From the NCBI GenBank assembly GCA_016845145.1, contig JAERTE010000136.1:1-64000 (forward strand): a stretch of DNA of 64,000 bases. The letters are read 5' to 3'. A program made the position numbers and the translations under genes. Each line of letters starts with the position of its first letter. Within the stretch, counting starts at the first letter, position 1. The DNA is from Rhodospirillaceae bacterium (lineage in GTDB: Bacteria; Pseudomonadota; Alphaproteobacteria; Rhodospirillales; Casp-alpha2). The notes under the pieces are model-generated. The model was not told where the DNA came from. It did not search any database and saw nothing but the letters and a program-made list of their open reading frames with translations. This document shows, one piece after another, positions 32,247 to 41,914 of the stretch.

Positions 32247-33293
32247 TCACGCAGCCTGCCGGGCCGCCCCCATGAAACGCGCTTCAGCCATCCGGTCAGC
32301 GACAATTTCAGGCATGCTGTCTTCAACGCTGGCGCGCGCGAAAACCTGCATCAAGGTATCGTAGATACCTTCCACGCGCTTCATTACCTGCGCCGTACTG
32401 TAATCAGGCCCTTCTGCGGCGATGTCGATGACTCCACCTGCGTTGATGACATAGTCCGGCGCATAAAGGATGCCACGCTCCTTCAATACAAGACCGTGAC
32501 GGCTCTCCGCCAGTTGGTTATTCGCAGACCCAGCGACTATCATCGTCTGGAGTTCCGGAATAGTTTCGTCGTTGAGGCCGGCACCAAGCGCGCAGGGCGC
32601 AAATACGTCGGCGGCGACGCGATGTATCTCCGAAGCGCCGACCGCAATCGCTCCTGGTGCTTGCTGTACGTCCCGCACCCGTGCGGGATCGATATCGGCG
32701 ACAGTTAACTTTGCACCGGCCTGGCAGAGATACTCACAAAGCGATTGTCCGACACTGCCGAGACCTTGGACTGCAACACTCACGCCATCAAGATCCTCTC
32801 GATCGAGGCGGTGTTTGACGGCAGCCTTGATCCCCAAAAACACGCCCCACGCCGTCGCGGGCGAAGGATTGCCGCTACCGTCCGACACGCCGTGCGCATA
32901 GGGTGTCACGCGCCGCATGACATCCATATCGCCGACCGTCATGCCGACGTCTTCGCCACTATGGTAACGTCCGTTCAAGCTGTCGATGAAGCGGCCCATG
33001 GCCAGCACCAGCGCGTCGTTCTTATCGCGGTGCGGGTCGCCGATAATCACCGACTTGCCGCCGCCGAAATCAAGCCCGGCCATCGCCGCTTTATAGGTCA
33101 TGCCCTTCGATAATCTGAGCACATCGTCGATCGCTTCATCGTCGCTCTCATAAGGCCACATCCGGCATCCACCCAAGGCGGGGCCCAGGTTGCGGTTGTG
33201 AACGGCGATAATAGCTTTCAGGCCACTTGCGCGATCATGGTGAAAGACCACTTCTTCGTGGTTGTCGAAATCAGGCCGGGAAAATACGGACAT
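32247..33293 (-). CDS. Leucine/valine-type amino acid dehydrogenase
   Basis: The 348-aa enzyme belongs to the Glu/Leu/Phe/Val dehydrogenases and oxidatively deaminates a branched-chain or aromatic amino acid with NAD. It has LGGCRMWPY near 40, the Lys-containing MTYKAAMAGLDFGGGKSVI (about 64-82) and the NAD-binding VQGLGSVGQSL. ATG 33293 has GAGAGGAG 8 nt upstream; an in-frame start 18 bases earlier is less likely. The gene is convergent with the MBL gene. Leucine dehydrogenase is the closest match by pattern, but the substrate is not fixed by the sequence. Confidence 0.88.
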   Translation of the reverse strand: MSVFSRPDFDNHEEVVFHHDRASGLKAIIAVHNRNLGPALGGCRMWPYESDDEAIDDVLRLSKGMTYKAAMAGLDFGGGKSVIIGDPHRDKNDALVLAMGRFIDSLNGRYHSGEDVGMTVGDMDVMRRVTPYAHGVSDGSGNPSPATAWGVFLGIKAAVKHRLDREDLDGVSVAVQGLGSVGQSLCEYLCQAGAKLTVADIDPARVRDVQQAPGAIAVGASEIHRVAADVFAPCALGAGLNDETIPELQTMIVAGSANNQLAESRHGLVLKERGILYAPDYVINAGGVIDIAAEGPDYSTAQVMKRVEGIYDTLMQVFARASVEDSMPEIVADRMAEARFMGAARQAA

Positions 33294-33468
33294 GTGGCAT
33301 ACTCCTCTCACGTTTCACATTGTCCCTGCGAAAGAAGTTTATTGATTTCCGCCTAACCTAGCCCGAAAAGGATTAATTGTTAAATAACAACAAGTTGAAG
33401 TCTTTTTCTTGTCACAAACGGCACATGGCCGGTGCTTTATTGCGCAACGCCCGACATATTGCGAAAGA

Positions 33469-33849
33469 TTATGACGGATCGGCCGCCTCGGTCGACCACC
33501 GAGCCACAAACTGGTCGATAGCGGCGCGTGCCGGTGCCGCCGCGAGCCCGACCAACTCGGCGCGCAGGTAGATTACGACGAACGTCAGGGCCGTCATGTT
33601 GGCTTGCTCGTTGCGGCGGCGCGCTTCCTTGTTCAGCTTGCGGTATTCGTACTCAGCGCGCTTGAGATCAATAGACGCGCGCCCGAACATTTCGTGCGCA
33701 CGGTCCAGGTGCTCGGAGAACGTCGCCGCAATCTCTGACAAGCGAGTGTCGGTGAACGTCTGCTCCGCTTGCTCGATAATCACCGGCGCATCCTTGTTGA
33801 TCTGCCGCGCCTTGCGCTCGTCACTGTTGCCGAACAGTCCAAAAATCAT
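33469..33849 (-). CDS. Unrecognised 126-aa helical protein
   Basis: The protein starts MIFGLFGNSDERKARQIN at ATG 33849, with AAGGAGCG about 7 nt upstream. It is mostly helical and charged, with DRAHEMFGRASIDLKRAEYEYRKL in the middle as a likely coiled coil. A hydrophobic segment (MTALTFVVIYLRAELVGLAA) near residue 85 might associate with the membrane. No family was recognised and its neighbours do not suggest a role. Confidence 0.65.
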   Translation of the reverse strand: MIFGLFGNSDERKARQINKDAPVIIEQAEQTFTDTRLSEIAATFSEHLDRAHEMFGRASIDLKRAEYEYRKLNKEARRRNEQANMTALTFVVIYLRAELVGLAAAPARAAIDQFVARWSTEAADPS

Positions 33850-33984
33850 CTTTCGCTCCTTTTTGGCCGACGACCTCCCCTGGTCCACTTGGCCCACGCG
33901 CGGCCATGGTATAGGGTCAGCCCGGAAATTCGAAGCTCATAAACCAACACTCCACAACGTCCGGAAACCAAAGGACTTCAGATC

Positions 33985-34647
33985 ATGCCGATCCAGCGCT
34001 ACCAGACCGATTTCACCCGCCTCTCCGAGGCCGAGCTGACGCCTTGGCGTGACATCCCGCCGGCCATTGTTGGTGATTGCATGAACCGCAACCAGGTCAT
34101 GGCGGCGCGCATCAAACCTGTAGCGCCCGGTACGGCACTGGTGGGCCAGGCGCGCACGGTGACAATCATGGTCGGCGACAACGCCGCCATCCACGCCGCC
34201 ATCGGCATTGCCGAACCGGGCGAGATTTTGGTGGTCGACGGTCGGGCGCATTTGGATACGGCCGTTTGGGGCGGCATAATGACCCGCGCCGCCATGCAAC
34301 GAGGCCTCGCCGGGCTGGTCCTCGACGGCGCCGTGCGCGACGTCGCGGAAATCCGTGAATTGGGTTTTCCGGTGTTTTGCGCCGGTGTCGTCCCGGCGGG
34401 CCCTAGCAAGGGGTTCGGCGGCATCATCGATGGCACTATTGCCTGTGCTGAATGTCCCGTGAGCCCCGGCGATATCGTTGTCGGCGATGACGACGGCATC
34501 GCCATCGTGCCGTTGGCGCGCCAAAGTGAATTGCTCGTCGCCTCGCGCGAGAAAATCCGCGCCGAAGAGGCCATCAACGCCGAAACCGCCAAAGGTATTC
34601 TGCCGGCCGAAAGAATGGGACTGCCGGCGCCGGAAATTATCGGCTAG
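33985..34647 (+). CDS. RraA-like aldolase/demethylmenaquinone methyltransferase-like protein
   Basis: The 220-aa protein has the RraA/HMG-aldolase fold: IVGDCMNRNQVMAARIKP near the N-terminus, GQARTVTIMVGDN, GEILVVDGRAH, and the metal/substrate loop LVLDGAVRDVAEI at about 112-124. Members include 4-hydroxy-4-methyl-2-oxoglutarate aldolase (pyruvate-releasing, divalent-metal-dependent) and RNase E inhibitors. The retained DGxxRD motif fits an active aldolase. No neighbouring pathway genes help to choose a substrate. Confidence 0.85.
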   Translation: MPIQRYQTDFTRLSEAELTPWRDIPPAIVGDCMNRNQVMAARIKPVAPGTALVGQARTVTIMVGDNAAIHAAIGIAEPGEILVVDGRAHLDTAVWGGIMTRAAMQRGLAGLVLDGAVRDVAEIRELGFPVFCAGVVPAGPSKGFGGIIDGTIACAECPVSPGDIVVGDDDGIAIVPLARQSELLVASREKIRAEEAINAETAKGILPAERMGLPAPEIIG

Positions 34648-34655
34648 GGGTAAAT

Positions 34656-35306
34656 TCAGACTTTGAAGTTGTCGATCACCCACGGTTCGTCGTTGGCGGC
34701 GTCGAGCCATGTCTGCATGTCCGGCCACTGCCAGACCGCTTCCGCATAGGCCGCCGCCTCACCGGACAACTCGATCCCATATGTGCGGAATCTGCCGACC
34801 ACCGGCGCATAAAAAGCATCGGCGATGCAGAACTCGCCGAACAAGAATGGCCCGCCAGTGCCAAAGCGACGTCGGCAATCGGTCCACAGTGCAACGATAC
34901 GCGCAATGTCGTCGGCTACGCCGGGCCCAATCTCACCGCCCAGATCACGGCTGCGCAGGTCCATGGGCAGATGCTCGCGCAGGTTCATGAAGCCTGAGTG
35001 CATCTCGCTGGTGATCGCCCGCGCCTGGGCCCGCGCTTCGACATCGTCCGGCCACAGGCGTCTTTCCGGGAACAACTCAGCCAGATACTCGGCAATGGCC
35101 AGCGTGTCCCAGACGGTCACCGCGCCGTAGCGCAGAATGGGTACTTTCGCCGCGGCGGAATGCGCCAAAATAGCGTTTCGGGTTTCCGGCAGATCGAGAG
35201 GGATGACCACTTCGTTGAAGGCGGCGCCGGTCAGTTTCATGACCAGCCAACCACGCAGTGACCAGGACGAGTAATTGCGATTGCCGATGATCAAGGTGAA
35301 TTCCAT
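34656..35306 (-). CDS. Glutathione S-transferase family protein
   Basis: The 216-aa protein has the N-terminal thioredoxin-like domain (LIIGNRNYSSWSLRGWLVM), where the Ser residues of YSSWS are the likely glutathione-activating residues. AKVPILRYGAVTVWDTLAIAEYL holds the cis-Pro and the Glu/Asp-Ser-like site (here Asp-Thr). The helical C-terminal domain includes GPFLFGEFCIADAFYAPVV. It conjugates or reduces small molecules with glutathione; the substrate is unknown. It is convergent with the RraA-like gene, 8 bases apart. Confidence 0.88.
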   Translation of the reverse strand: MEFTLIIGNRNYSSWSLRGWLVMKLTGAAFNEVVIPLDLPETRNAILAHSAAAKVPILRYGAVTVWDTLAIAEYLAELFPERRLWPDDVEARAQARAITSEMHSGFMNLREHLPMDLRSRDLGGEIGPGVADDIARIVALWTDCRRRFGTGGPFLFGEFCIADAFYAPVVGRFRTYGIELSGEAAAYAEAVWQWPDMQTWLDAANDEPWVIDNFKV

Positions 35307-35386
35307 GGCCGAAGTCTAACGTGCTCTCGTGACGGCGGAAAAGCGATTTCGTTGATTCCAATCCCGTCACTGGTATAAGCAACGGT

Positions 35387-36781
35387 ATGATAGATACATT
35401 GATCGAAAGCGCCGAAGGCGCGATACCCGTCACCCCGGTCCGCTCGGATACGTTCACTGATTGGATATCCACCCAATCCGATACCTTGCAAAGCTGGACG
35501 GCGAGCACCGGGTTCAACGGAGACGCCGGCGCCCTGTCGTTGGTGCCCGGCCCCGGTGGCGACCTTGCGCAGGTATTGTTCGCCGTTCCCGATACGCCCG
35601 ATATTTGGGATTGGGCGCCACTGGCAACCGATTTGCCGATCGGTACCTATGAAATCGACACCACCTTGCCACCGGAACAGGCGCAGGACCTGGCCACGAG
35701 TTGGGGATTGGCGCAGTACCGTTTTGAACGTTACGTCTCAAGCGACAAAGGACGAGCGGTGCTCGTCGTGCCCGAAGGCGCCGATATGGCGGCTGCGGGA
35801 CGCGCGGCGCGCTTTGCGAACCTGGTGCGCGACCTGATCAACACGCCCGCTGCCGACATGGGCCCCGACAATCTGGCGGATGCCGCCGAACGACTTGCGG
35901 GGGAATTCGGCGCGAACATCGACATCATTGCCGGCGACGACTTGCTCAGCCGCAACTATCCGGCCATCCACGCGGTCGGCCGCGCGCATGACCGTGCGCC
36001 GCGCCTGATCGACATCACGTGGGGTGACGCCGACGCGCCGAAACTGACGCTGGTCGGCAAAGGTGTATGTTTCGACACCGGCGGTCTGGACATCAAATCC
36101 GCCACCGGTATGAAATTGATGAAAAAGGATATGGGCGGCGGCGCTCATGTGCTGGGTCTGGCAGGCATGATCATGGATGCTGGCCTCGGTGTGCGGCTTC
36201 GAGTGCTGGTGCCGGCCGTCGAAAACTCCATTGCCGGCAACGCTATGCGGCCTGGCGACGTGGTCATGACCCGCAAAGGCCTAAGCGTTGAAATCGGCAA
36301 CACCGATGCGGAAGGCCGCGTGATTTTGGCCGATGCATTGTTCGAGGCGGCCAACGAACAACCCGAAGCCATTATCGACTTCGCCACGCTGACCGGCGCC
36401 GCGCGCGTCGCGCTCGGGACCGACGTGCCGGCGCTATTCAGCAACGACGACAGCTTGGCCCAGGAGTTGTTGTCTGCCTCCGAGGCCTGCCATGACCCCA
36501 TGTGGCGGATGCCGTTGTGGCAAGGCTACACCAAACTGGTGAAGGGAAAGATCGCCGATCTCAACAACGCGCCGGAAGGCGGCTACGGCGGCGCCATTAC
36601 GGCGGCGTTGTTTTTGGAGCGATTTGTCGAAGCGGAAAATGGCGCGATGGCGCCGTGGGTGCACTTCGATCTGATGGCATGGAACCTAAGCGCGCGACCA
36701 GGCCGGCCGGAAGGCGGCGAAGCCATGGGATTGCGCGCCGTCTTTCACGCGCTGGAAAGGCGTTTCGGAACCGAAACCTGA
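35387..36781 (+). CDS. Leucyl aminopeptidase (M17 family)
   Basis: The 464-aa cytosolic metallopeptidase removes N-terminal residues from peptides. The C-terminal catalytic domain contains GKGVCFDTGGLDIKSATGM (Lys and Asp metal ligands) and the M17 signature NTDAEGRVILADAL near 305-318. The N-terminal domain is the shorter, less conserved form usual in alphaproteobacteria. A binuclear zinc or manganese centre is expected. Downstream lies a MarR regulator after 90 bases. Confidence 0.93.
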   Translation: MIDTLIESAEGAIPVTPVRSDTFTDWISTQSDTLQSWTASTGFNGDAGALSLVPGPGGDLAQVLFAVPDTPDIWDWAPLATDLPIGTYEIDTTLPPEQAQDLATSWGLAQYRFERYVSSDKGRAVLVVPEGADMAAAGRAARFANLVRDLINTPAADMGPDNLADAAERLAGEFGANIDIIAGDDLLSRNYPAIHAVGRAHDRAPRLIDITWGDADAPKLTLVGKGVCFDTGGLDIKSATGMKLMKKDMGGGAHVLGLAGMIMDAGLGVRLRVLVPAVENSIAGNAMRPGDVVMTRKGLSVEIGNTDAEGRVILADALFEAANEQPEAIIDFATLTGAARVALGTDVPALFSNDDSLAQELLSASEACHDPMWRMPLWQGYTKLVKGKIADLNNAPEGGYGGAITAALFLERFVEAENGAMAPWVHFDLMAWNLSARPGRPEGGEAMGLRAVFHALERRFGTET

Positions 36782-36871
36782 TAGCGGCTGCCGATTTGGG
36801 ATTGCCCCTATGTCTGAAATCCCGTAGAAGTTACGTTAACGAAACGAACGGTTTTTCAGGATTCCACCCGC

Positions 36872-37255
36872 GTGAGCAGCGTCGAACTCAACGAACTTCA
36901 AGCCTTGGATATCTGGCGGCGCGCCATTGTCGCCAGCGTGCGCGCCGATGCGCCGGATCTCTCCGCCCGGCAAATGGCTTTGCTTTTAAGCGTCTACCTG
37001 ACACCGCCGCCGCACACAGTGCGCGGATTGGCGCAATTGCTGAACGTGTCGAAACCGGCCATCACCCGCGCCGTCAACCGTCTGAGCGAGTTGGGTTTGG
37101 TGCGCCGCAAGACCGATGATGATGATCGACGCAGCGTGCTGATTCAGCGCACCGTACGCGGGTCGGTATTCCTGCGCGAATTCGGCGAACTGATCGTCGC
37201 CGCCGCTGCCGGCGAGACGGAAGGCACCGACGACGCGCTCCCCTCCCCCTACTGA
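36872..37255 (+). CDS. MarR-family transcriptional regulator
   Basis: The 127-aa protein starts at GTG and has a winged helix: TVRGLAQLLNVSKPAITRAV (helix-turn-helix) and GLVRRKTDDDDRRSVLIQRT (wing with the conserved DxRR). It would bind DNA as a dimer and respond to a small ligand. Its target could be the neighbouring aminopeptidase or the convergent epimerase-like gene; neither is shown by an obvious operator. It is somewhat shorter than the typical 140-150 aa. Confidence 0.82.
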   Translation: MSSVELNELQALDIWRRAIVASVRADAPDLSARQMALLLSVYLTPPPHTVRGLAQLLNVSKPAITRAVNRLSELGLVRRKTDDDDRRSVLIQRTVRGSVFLREFGELIVAAAAGETEGTDDALPSPY

Positions 37256-37266
37256 CGGATGAGACG

Positions 37267-38274
37267 CTAAGCGGCGTGCGCGCCCCGATGCGCAGGTGTG
37301 CGGAACCGGTTCAGGTAAGTCGGCACGATGGCCTCCGCCGTCGCCGCTTCTATGCCAAACGCGTCGAGCCCCGGCGTCTCGCCGGAAACCACATTGTCGA
37401 CTTCCAGTAACTTCACTTGATCCATCGTCAACAACGGCTTCGGCAGCAACTGCAAAAATAAGGCGTCGGCCTCCGCCAACCCAAGCGGCATCGGCACCAA
37501 AAAGCGTTTTCGCTCCGTCGCGTCCAGCAACAACTCCATGATCTGTTTGAAGCTATAGGTCCGCGGGCCGCCGAGTTCGTATGTCCGGCCCTTTGTGCCA
37601 GCATCGTCCAACGCGCGAACCATGGCGTCCGCGACATCGCCGACAAAGACCGGCTGAAACTTGCAACCGCCGTCACCGAAGAAATCAACACTGAGCTTGC
37701 CGTCGTCCCACGACACGCTAGGCAACGCCGGAGCGCCGATCACCGGCATCGCCGGCGTGAACCGCATCAAGCCGGCGAACAGGTTAAAGAAATTGTCCTC
37801 CGGGCCGAAGATCACGCTGGGGCGGAAAATGGTGGCATCGGGGAAAATTTCCTTCACCGCGGCTTCACCGGCCGCCTTTGTGCGTCCGTAGGCAGCAGGG
37901 CTATCGGCATCGGCACCCAACGCCGACATGTGCAACAACCGCTTTGCGCCGGCGTCCAGCGCCGCCTGGGCGATAATCGCCGCCGCGTCCACGTGCAGAC
38001 GCTGGAAGGTACGTCGACCGCGCTCGTACAAAATTCCGACAAGGTTTACGACCACATCGGCGCCGGCCACGGCCGTCGCCACCTGCGCGGCATCGTTCAC
38101 ATCGGTCTGCCAAAGCACGATCTGCCCGACGTCGCCGGCGGGCTTCAGGAACATCGCCGCTTCCGTATCGCGCACCGCGACCCGAACCTCGGCTCCGCTT
38201 GCCGCCAATTTACGAACCAAATGCCGGCCGACAAATCCCGAACCGCCAAAAATCGTCACCACGTGCCTGCTCAT
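37267..38274 (-). CDS. NDUFA9-like (complex I-associated) NAD-dependent epimerase/dehydratase
   Basis: The 335-aa protein has a Rossmann fold starting VTIFGGSGFVGRHLVRKLA, with LVGILYERGRRTFQRLHVDAA and AAYGRTKAAGEAAV (Tyr-x3-Lys) typical of the atypical SDR group. Family members in alphaproteobacteria resemble the mitochondrial complex I subunit NDUFA9. They are often annotated as complex I NDUFA9 subunit family proteins. ATG 38274 has CTGGAGGAAC upstream; an extended frame to 38349 is unsupported. The exact role in NADH dehydrogenase or quinone metabolism is not known. Confidence 0.88.
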   Translation of the reverse strand: MSRHVVTIFGGSGFVGRHLVRKLAASGAEVRVAVRDTEAAMFLKPAGDVGQIVLWQTDVNDAAQVATAVAGADVVVNLVGILYERGRRTFQRLHVDAAAIIAQAALDAGAKRLLHMSALGADADSPAAYGRTKAAGEAAVKEIFPDATIFRPSVIFGPEDNFFNLFAGLMRFTPAMPVIGAPALPSVSWDDGKLSVDFFGDGGCKFQPVFVGDVADAMVRALDDAGTKGRTYELGGPRTYSFKQIMELLLDATERKRFLVPMPLGLAEADALFLQLLPKPLLTMDQVKLLEVDNVVSGETPGLDAFGIEAATAEAIVPTYLNRFRTPAHRGAHAA

Positions 38275-38423
38275 TGTTCCTCCAGCCGGTCTGTTACTTC
38301 TGTGGCTTATTGCGCTCCGAATATAGCACCGGATCATCGGCCGGCGCACGCGCGTATTGACAACGTCGTCTCAGAGCAATAAGCAAGGCGCTGCGCGCGC
38401 TTTTGGCGGGCGCCGATCACCTG

Positions 38424-38510
<87 letters not shown>

Positions 38511-38549
38511 ATCTCGGCAGATACGCCAGCATGAAACGGGGGAATTCCC

Positions 38550-39191
38550 GTGAAATATTTCCCAGCGAAAAAAGCCAACGCGATCGAGTTGCACAAAGGC
38601 GACTTGCCCGACGGCTTGAAATTCCCCGACGGCGTTGCCATTGATACGGAAACCCAAGGCCTCAACCCGCTGCGTGACAGATTGTGTGTGGCGCAGTTGT
38701 CCAACGGTGACGGCGTTTGCCATTTGGTGCAGTTCGCACCCGATGACTATGCGGCGCCCAATCTGCGCAAGCTGTTGACTGACCCGGACGTGGCGAAGAT
38801 CTTCCATTTCGCGCGATTCGACGTAGCGATCTTGAAGCAGTATCTCGACGTCACCGTAAACCCGGTCTATTGCACGAAAATCGCGTCCAAACTGGTGCGC
38901 ACCTACACCGACCGGCACGGCCTGAAAGATGTCACCAAGGAATTGCTGGGCATCGACCTGTCGAAGGAACAACAATCCTCGGACTGGGCGGCTGAGGAGT
39001 TGAGCGCCGAACAACTGCGCTATGCCGCCGCCGACGTGCTCAACCTGCACGCCATCCGCGAGCGCCTCAATGTTATGCTGATGCGCGAAGGCCGCATGGA
39101 ATTGGCCGAGCAATGCTTCGGCTTTCTGCCGGCGCGCGCCGAATTAGACCTCGCCGGCTGGTCCGAAACCGATATTTTTTCCCATTCGTAA
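38550..39191 (+). CDS. rnd: Ribonuclease D (exonuclease domain only)
   Basis: The 213-aa 3'-5' exoribonuclease has the DEDDy sites: Asp and Glu in VAIDTETQGLNPL (Exo I), Asp in HFARFDVAILKQYL (Exo II), and Tyr/Asp in LRYAAADVLNLHAI (Exo III). It has no HRDC domains, as is usual for the short alphaproteobacterial form, which trims tRNA and other RNA ends. It starts at GTG with GGGGGA about 8 nt upstream and follows tRNA-Leu by 40 bases. Confidence 0.9.
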   Translation: MKYFPAKKANAIELHKGDLPDGLKFPDGVAIDTETQGLNPLRDRLCVAQLSNGDGVCHLVQFAPDDYAAPNLRKLLTDPDVAKIFHFARFDVAILKQYLDVTVNPVYCTKIASKLVRTYTDRHGLKDVTKELLGIDLSKEQQSSDWAAEELSAEQLRYAAADVLNLHAIRERLNVMLMREGRMELAEQCFGFLPARAELDLAGWSETDIFSHS

Positions 39192-39299
39192 GCAGGCGTA
39201 CAGCCGGCTTCTTCGACCTAGCGCCTTCATTGACCAATCCTCGGCTTCGGCGCATGATGGGAAAGTGCCCAGCGAGCAACACGCGTGAGTCCTCAAATC

Positions 39300-40307
39300 A
39301 TGACCCAATCCTCAGATGGCGCTACCGCCAAAGCCGACACGTCAATGACCGTCTCGGCTGACGATTTGGCTTCGGCACGGCGTGTTCTAAACACTGAAGC
39401 CGAAGCGCTGGCTGCGCTTGGCAAATCCTTGGGTCCGTCATTTCTAGCCGCCCTCGACATCATGGCCGCAACACAAGGCCGGGTGATCGTTTCAGGCATG
39501 GGGAAAAGCGGCCATATCGGACGCAAAATCGCCGCCACCTTGGCCTCCACTGGCACGCCGGCATTTTTCGTTCATCCTGGTGAGGCCTCACACGGCGATC
39601 TGGGGATGATCACGGCTTCTGATTCATTGTTCATGCTGTCGAATTCGGGCGAAACTACCGAGTTGGTGGATCTGGTCGCCTATGCGGTACGGTTTTCCAT
39701 TCCGCTTGTCGGTGTCACCTCGGTTGCCGGCAGCGCCCTGGCCAATGCCGCCGATGCGGCGTTGATTTTGCCGGCCGCACCCGAGGCTTGCCCCATGGGG
39801 TTGGCGCCCACGACATCGACCACGTTGATGCTCGCTCTTGGCGATGCCCTGTCCGTGGCGCTGCTTGAGAGACACAGATTCTCGCCGGCCGATTTTCATG
39901 CACTGCATCCGGGCGGTAAACTTGGCCGCCGGTTGCTCAAGATTTCCGATATCATGCACGATGGCCAAGAGGTGCCCCTTGTGTCACCGGAGACGGATAT
40001 GTCCGAGGTCTTGATTATCATGACCAACAAACGGTTCGGATGTGCCGGTATCGTCGATGCTGACGGGCTGTTTTTAGGGATCATCACCGATGGCGATTTG
40101 CGGCGTCATATGTCACCGGAACTTCTATCCACCACGGCCGGTGAGGTAATGACCAAAAACCCGGCAACGATAGGCCCCGACGCCTTGGCCAGCGAGGCAC
40201 TGGCCATCATGAACGAGAAGGCAATCACCAATCTATTTGTCGTCGAAGGCGGGCGCGCACTTGGTATCTTGCACGTGCATGATTGCCTGCGCGCCGGCGT
40301 CGCCTGA
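39300..40307 (+). CDS. kdsD: Arabinose-5-phosphate isomerase (KpsF/GutQ family)
   Basis: The enzyme converts ribulose-5-phosphate to arabinose-5-phosphate, the first step to Kdo of lipopolysaccharide. It has a SIS domain (VSGMGKSGHIGRKIAATL, MLSNSGETTELVDLVAY and LAPTTSTTLMLALGDAL) followed by two CBS domains, starting near 206 (DIMHDGQEVPLV) and 272 (EVMTKNPATIGP). ATG 39300 is used; GTG 39285 is an alternative, and neither has a strong ribosome binding site. Downstream lptC-lptA-lptB continue the LPS theme. Confidence 0.93.
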   Translation: MTQSSDGATAKADTSMTVSADDLASARRVLNTEAEALAALGKSLGPSFLAALDIMAATQGRVIVSGMGKSGHIGRKIAATLASTGTPAFFVHPGEASHGDLGMITASDSLFMLSNSGETTELVDLVAYAVRFSIPLVGVTSVAGSALANAADAALILPAAPEACPMGLAPTTSTTLMLALGDALSVALLERHRFSPADFHALHPGGKLGRRLLKISDIMHDGQEVPLVSPETDMSEVLIIMTNKRFGCAGIVDADGLFLGIITDGDLRRHMSPELLSTTAGEVMTKNPATIGPDALASEALAIMNEKAITNLFVVEGGRALGILHVHDCLRAGVA

Positions 40308-40324
40308 CGGACGCGGGGTGGGTC

Positions 40325-41029
40325 TTGTCGACGACCACCGAATTCAAACCCGCCGCACCGGCTTCGGCCGAGATCAAGCAGCGTGCCGCCATCAACGCCG
40401 GCGCCGACGGCGTTGATCGCCAACGCCACTCGCGGGCGTACAGCCGCTTCGTCAGCTTGATGAAATTCCTGCTACCGGTGACAGCGTTAGCGGTCATCGT
40501 GCTGGTCGTCGCGTGGCCGCACATTAATACGGGTGATCTGAAGTTCCGGCTCGGCATTACGGTCATGAAACTCACCGGCTCGGATGATCCGAGTATGATC
40601 AACCCGCGTTACGTTGGCACCGACAGCGACAACCAACCGTTTTCCATTACCGCCGACTTGGCACGAAACATCACCGAAGAGGGTATGCGCGTCACCTTGG
40701 TCATGCCAAAAGCCGACATTACGCTGGAAGACGGCACCTGGCTGGTCCTGACGGCCAATGACGGGGAGTATTCACGTACAGAAAAGGCGCTCAACCTTGC
40801 CGGTCAGGTCAATCTGTATCACGATTCCGGCTATGAGTTCCGCACCGAGCGCGCTGCGATCGACCTCACGACCGGCACGGCGGAAAGCAACGACCCGGTA
40901 TCGGGCCAAGGCCCGTTCGGTCGACTGGCCGCAGCGGGTTTTCGCATGATGAATAAAGGAAAAGTTATACATTTCCTGGGAAAATCGAAACTCACTTTGT
41001 ATCCCGGAGCCAAGCCACCTACGCAATGA
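40325..41029 (+). CDS. lptC: LPS export ABC transporter periplasmic protein LptC
   Basis: The 234-aa bitopic inner-membrane protein has one N-terminal membrane helix (FLLPVTALAVIVLVVAW, about residues 45-62) and a periplasmic beta-jellyroll that receives LPS from LptB2FG and passes it to LptA. The start is probably TTG 40325, preceded by GGGGTGG; no ATG suits. It overlaps lptA by 4 bases. Sequence conservation in LptC is low, so the call rests mainly on topology and operon position. Confidence 0.85.
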   Translation: MSTTTEFKPAAPASAEIKQRAAINAGADGVDRQRHSRAYSRFVSLMKFLLPVTALAVIVLVVAWPHINTGDLKFRLGITVMKLTGSDDPSMINPRYVGTDSDNQPFSITADLARNITEEGMRVTLVMPKADITLEDGTWLVLTANDGEYSRTEKALNLAGQVNLYHDSGYEFRTERAAIDLTTGTAESNDPVSGQGPFGRLAAAGFRMMNKGKVIHFLGKSKLTLYPGAKPPTQ

Positions 41030-41856
41030 CGCATTTGACCCGAAATTTATTCATCGTTCTGGCTGTGGCCATCAGCTTCGTGGCGCTTTCCGTCCCGGGT
41101 ATCGCCCAGAGCCTCAACTTCGGTGGCGGCGATGCCCCCATAGAGGTGTTCGCCGACAACGGTATCGAATGGCAACAGGACCGACTTGTCTTCGTTGCGC
41201 GCGGAAACGCACGTGCTGTACGTGGCCCGGTTACCGTTTTCGCCGACGAACTTCGCGCCTACTACCGTGAAAACACCAACGGCAACACCGACATCTGGCG
41301 GCTCGACGCCATCGGCAAAGTGCGGATCAAATCCCCCGACGGCACAGCCTACGGCGAACAAGGCGTTTACAATGTCGATGACGGCATCTTGGTCCTGAGC
41401 GGCGGCAAGCAGGTCAAACTGGTGACGCCGTCGGACCTGATCACCGCCGAGCGGCAATTGGAATATTGGGAAAAACGCCAAATGGCCGTGGCACGTGGCA
41501 ATGCCATGGCCAAACGACAGGACAAGCAATTGCGGGCGCGTGTGCTCGCCGCTTATTTCAAGCCCGGCAAAGGCGGCGCCAATGAACTGCATCGCGTCGA
41601 GGCGTTTGATGACGTCAAGGTGGTGACTCAGCAAGACACCGCCATTTCCGAGCGCGGAATTTATAATGTAAAGAGCGGCATTGCGACGCTGAGCGGCAAA
41701 GTCAAAATCCTCCGTGCTGGCTCGACGCTCAACGGCTGCAGCGCCGAAGTCAACTTGAATACCGGGGTCAGTCGACTTCATAGTTGCAAGATGGATGCCA
41801 ACAGCGGTACAAATCGTGTGAGGGGTGTCTTGCGGCCACGTAAACGCAAAAAGTAA
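41026..41856 (+). CDS. lptA: LPS transport periplasmic bridge protein LptA
   Basis: The 276-aa protein has a signal peptide ([21 protein letters not shown], cleavage after about residue 28) and an OstA-like jellyroll. Repeated strands such as [20 protein letters not shown] and [14 protein letters not shown] make the LPS slide. It forms the periplasmic bridge of the Lpt machine. The ATG overlaps the lptC stop (ATGA). The basic tail RPRKRKK is typical of alphaproteobacterial forms. Confidence 0.9.
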   Translation: MTHLTRNLFIVLAVAISFVALSVPGIAQSLNFGGGDAPIEVFADNGIEWQQDRLVFVARGNARAVRGPVTVFADELRAYYRENTNGNTDIWRLDAIGKVRIKSPDGTAYGEQGVYNVDDGILVLSGGKQVKLVTPSDLITAERQLEYWEKRQMAVARGNAMAKRQDKQLRARVLAAYFKPGKGGANELHRVEAFDDVKVVTQQDTAISERGIYNVKSGIATLSGKVKILRAGSTLNGCSAEVNLNTGVSRLHSCKMDANSGTNRVRGVLRPRKRKK

Positions 41857-41914
41857 CCGTGACCGCCTGAGCCAAGATTCGGGCCCAATATATGGCCCAT
41901 TGTGGGACGAGATC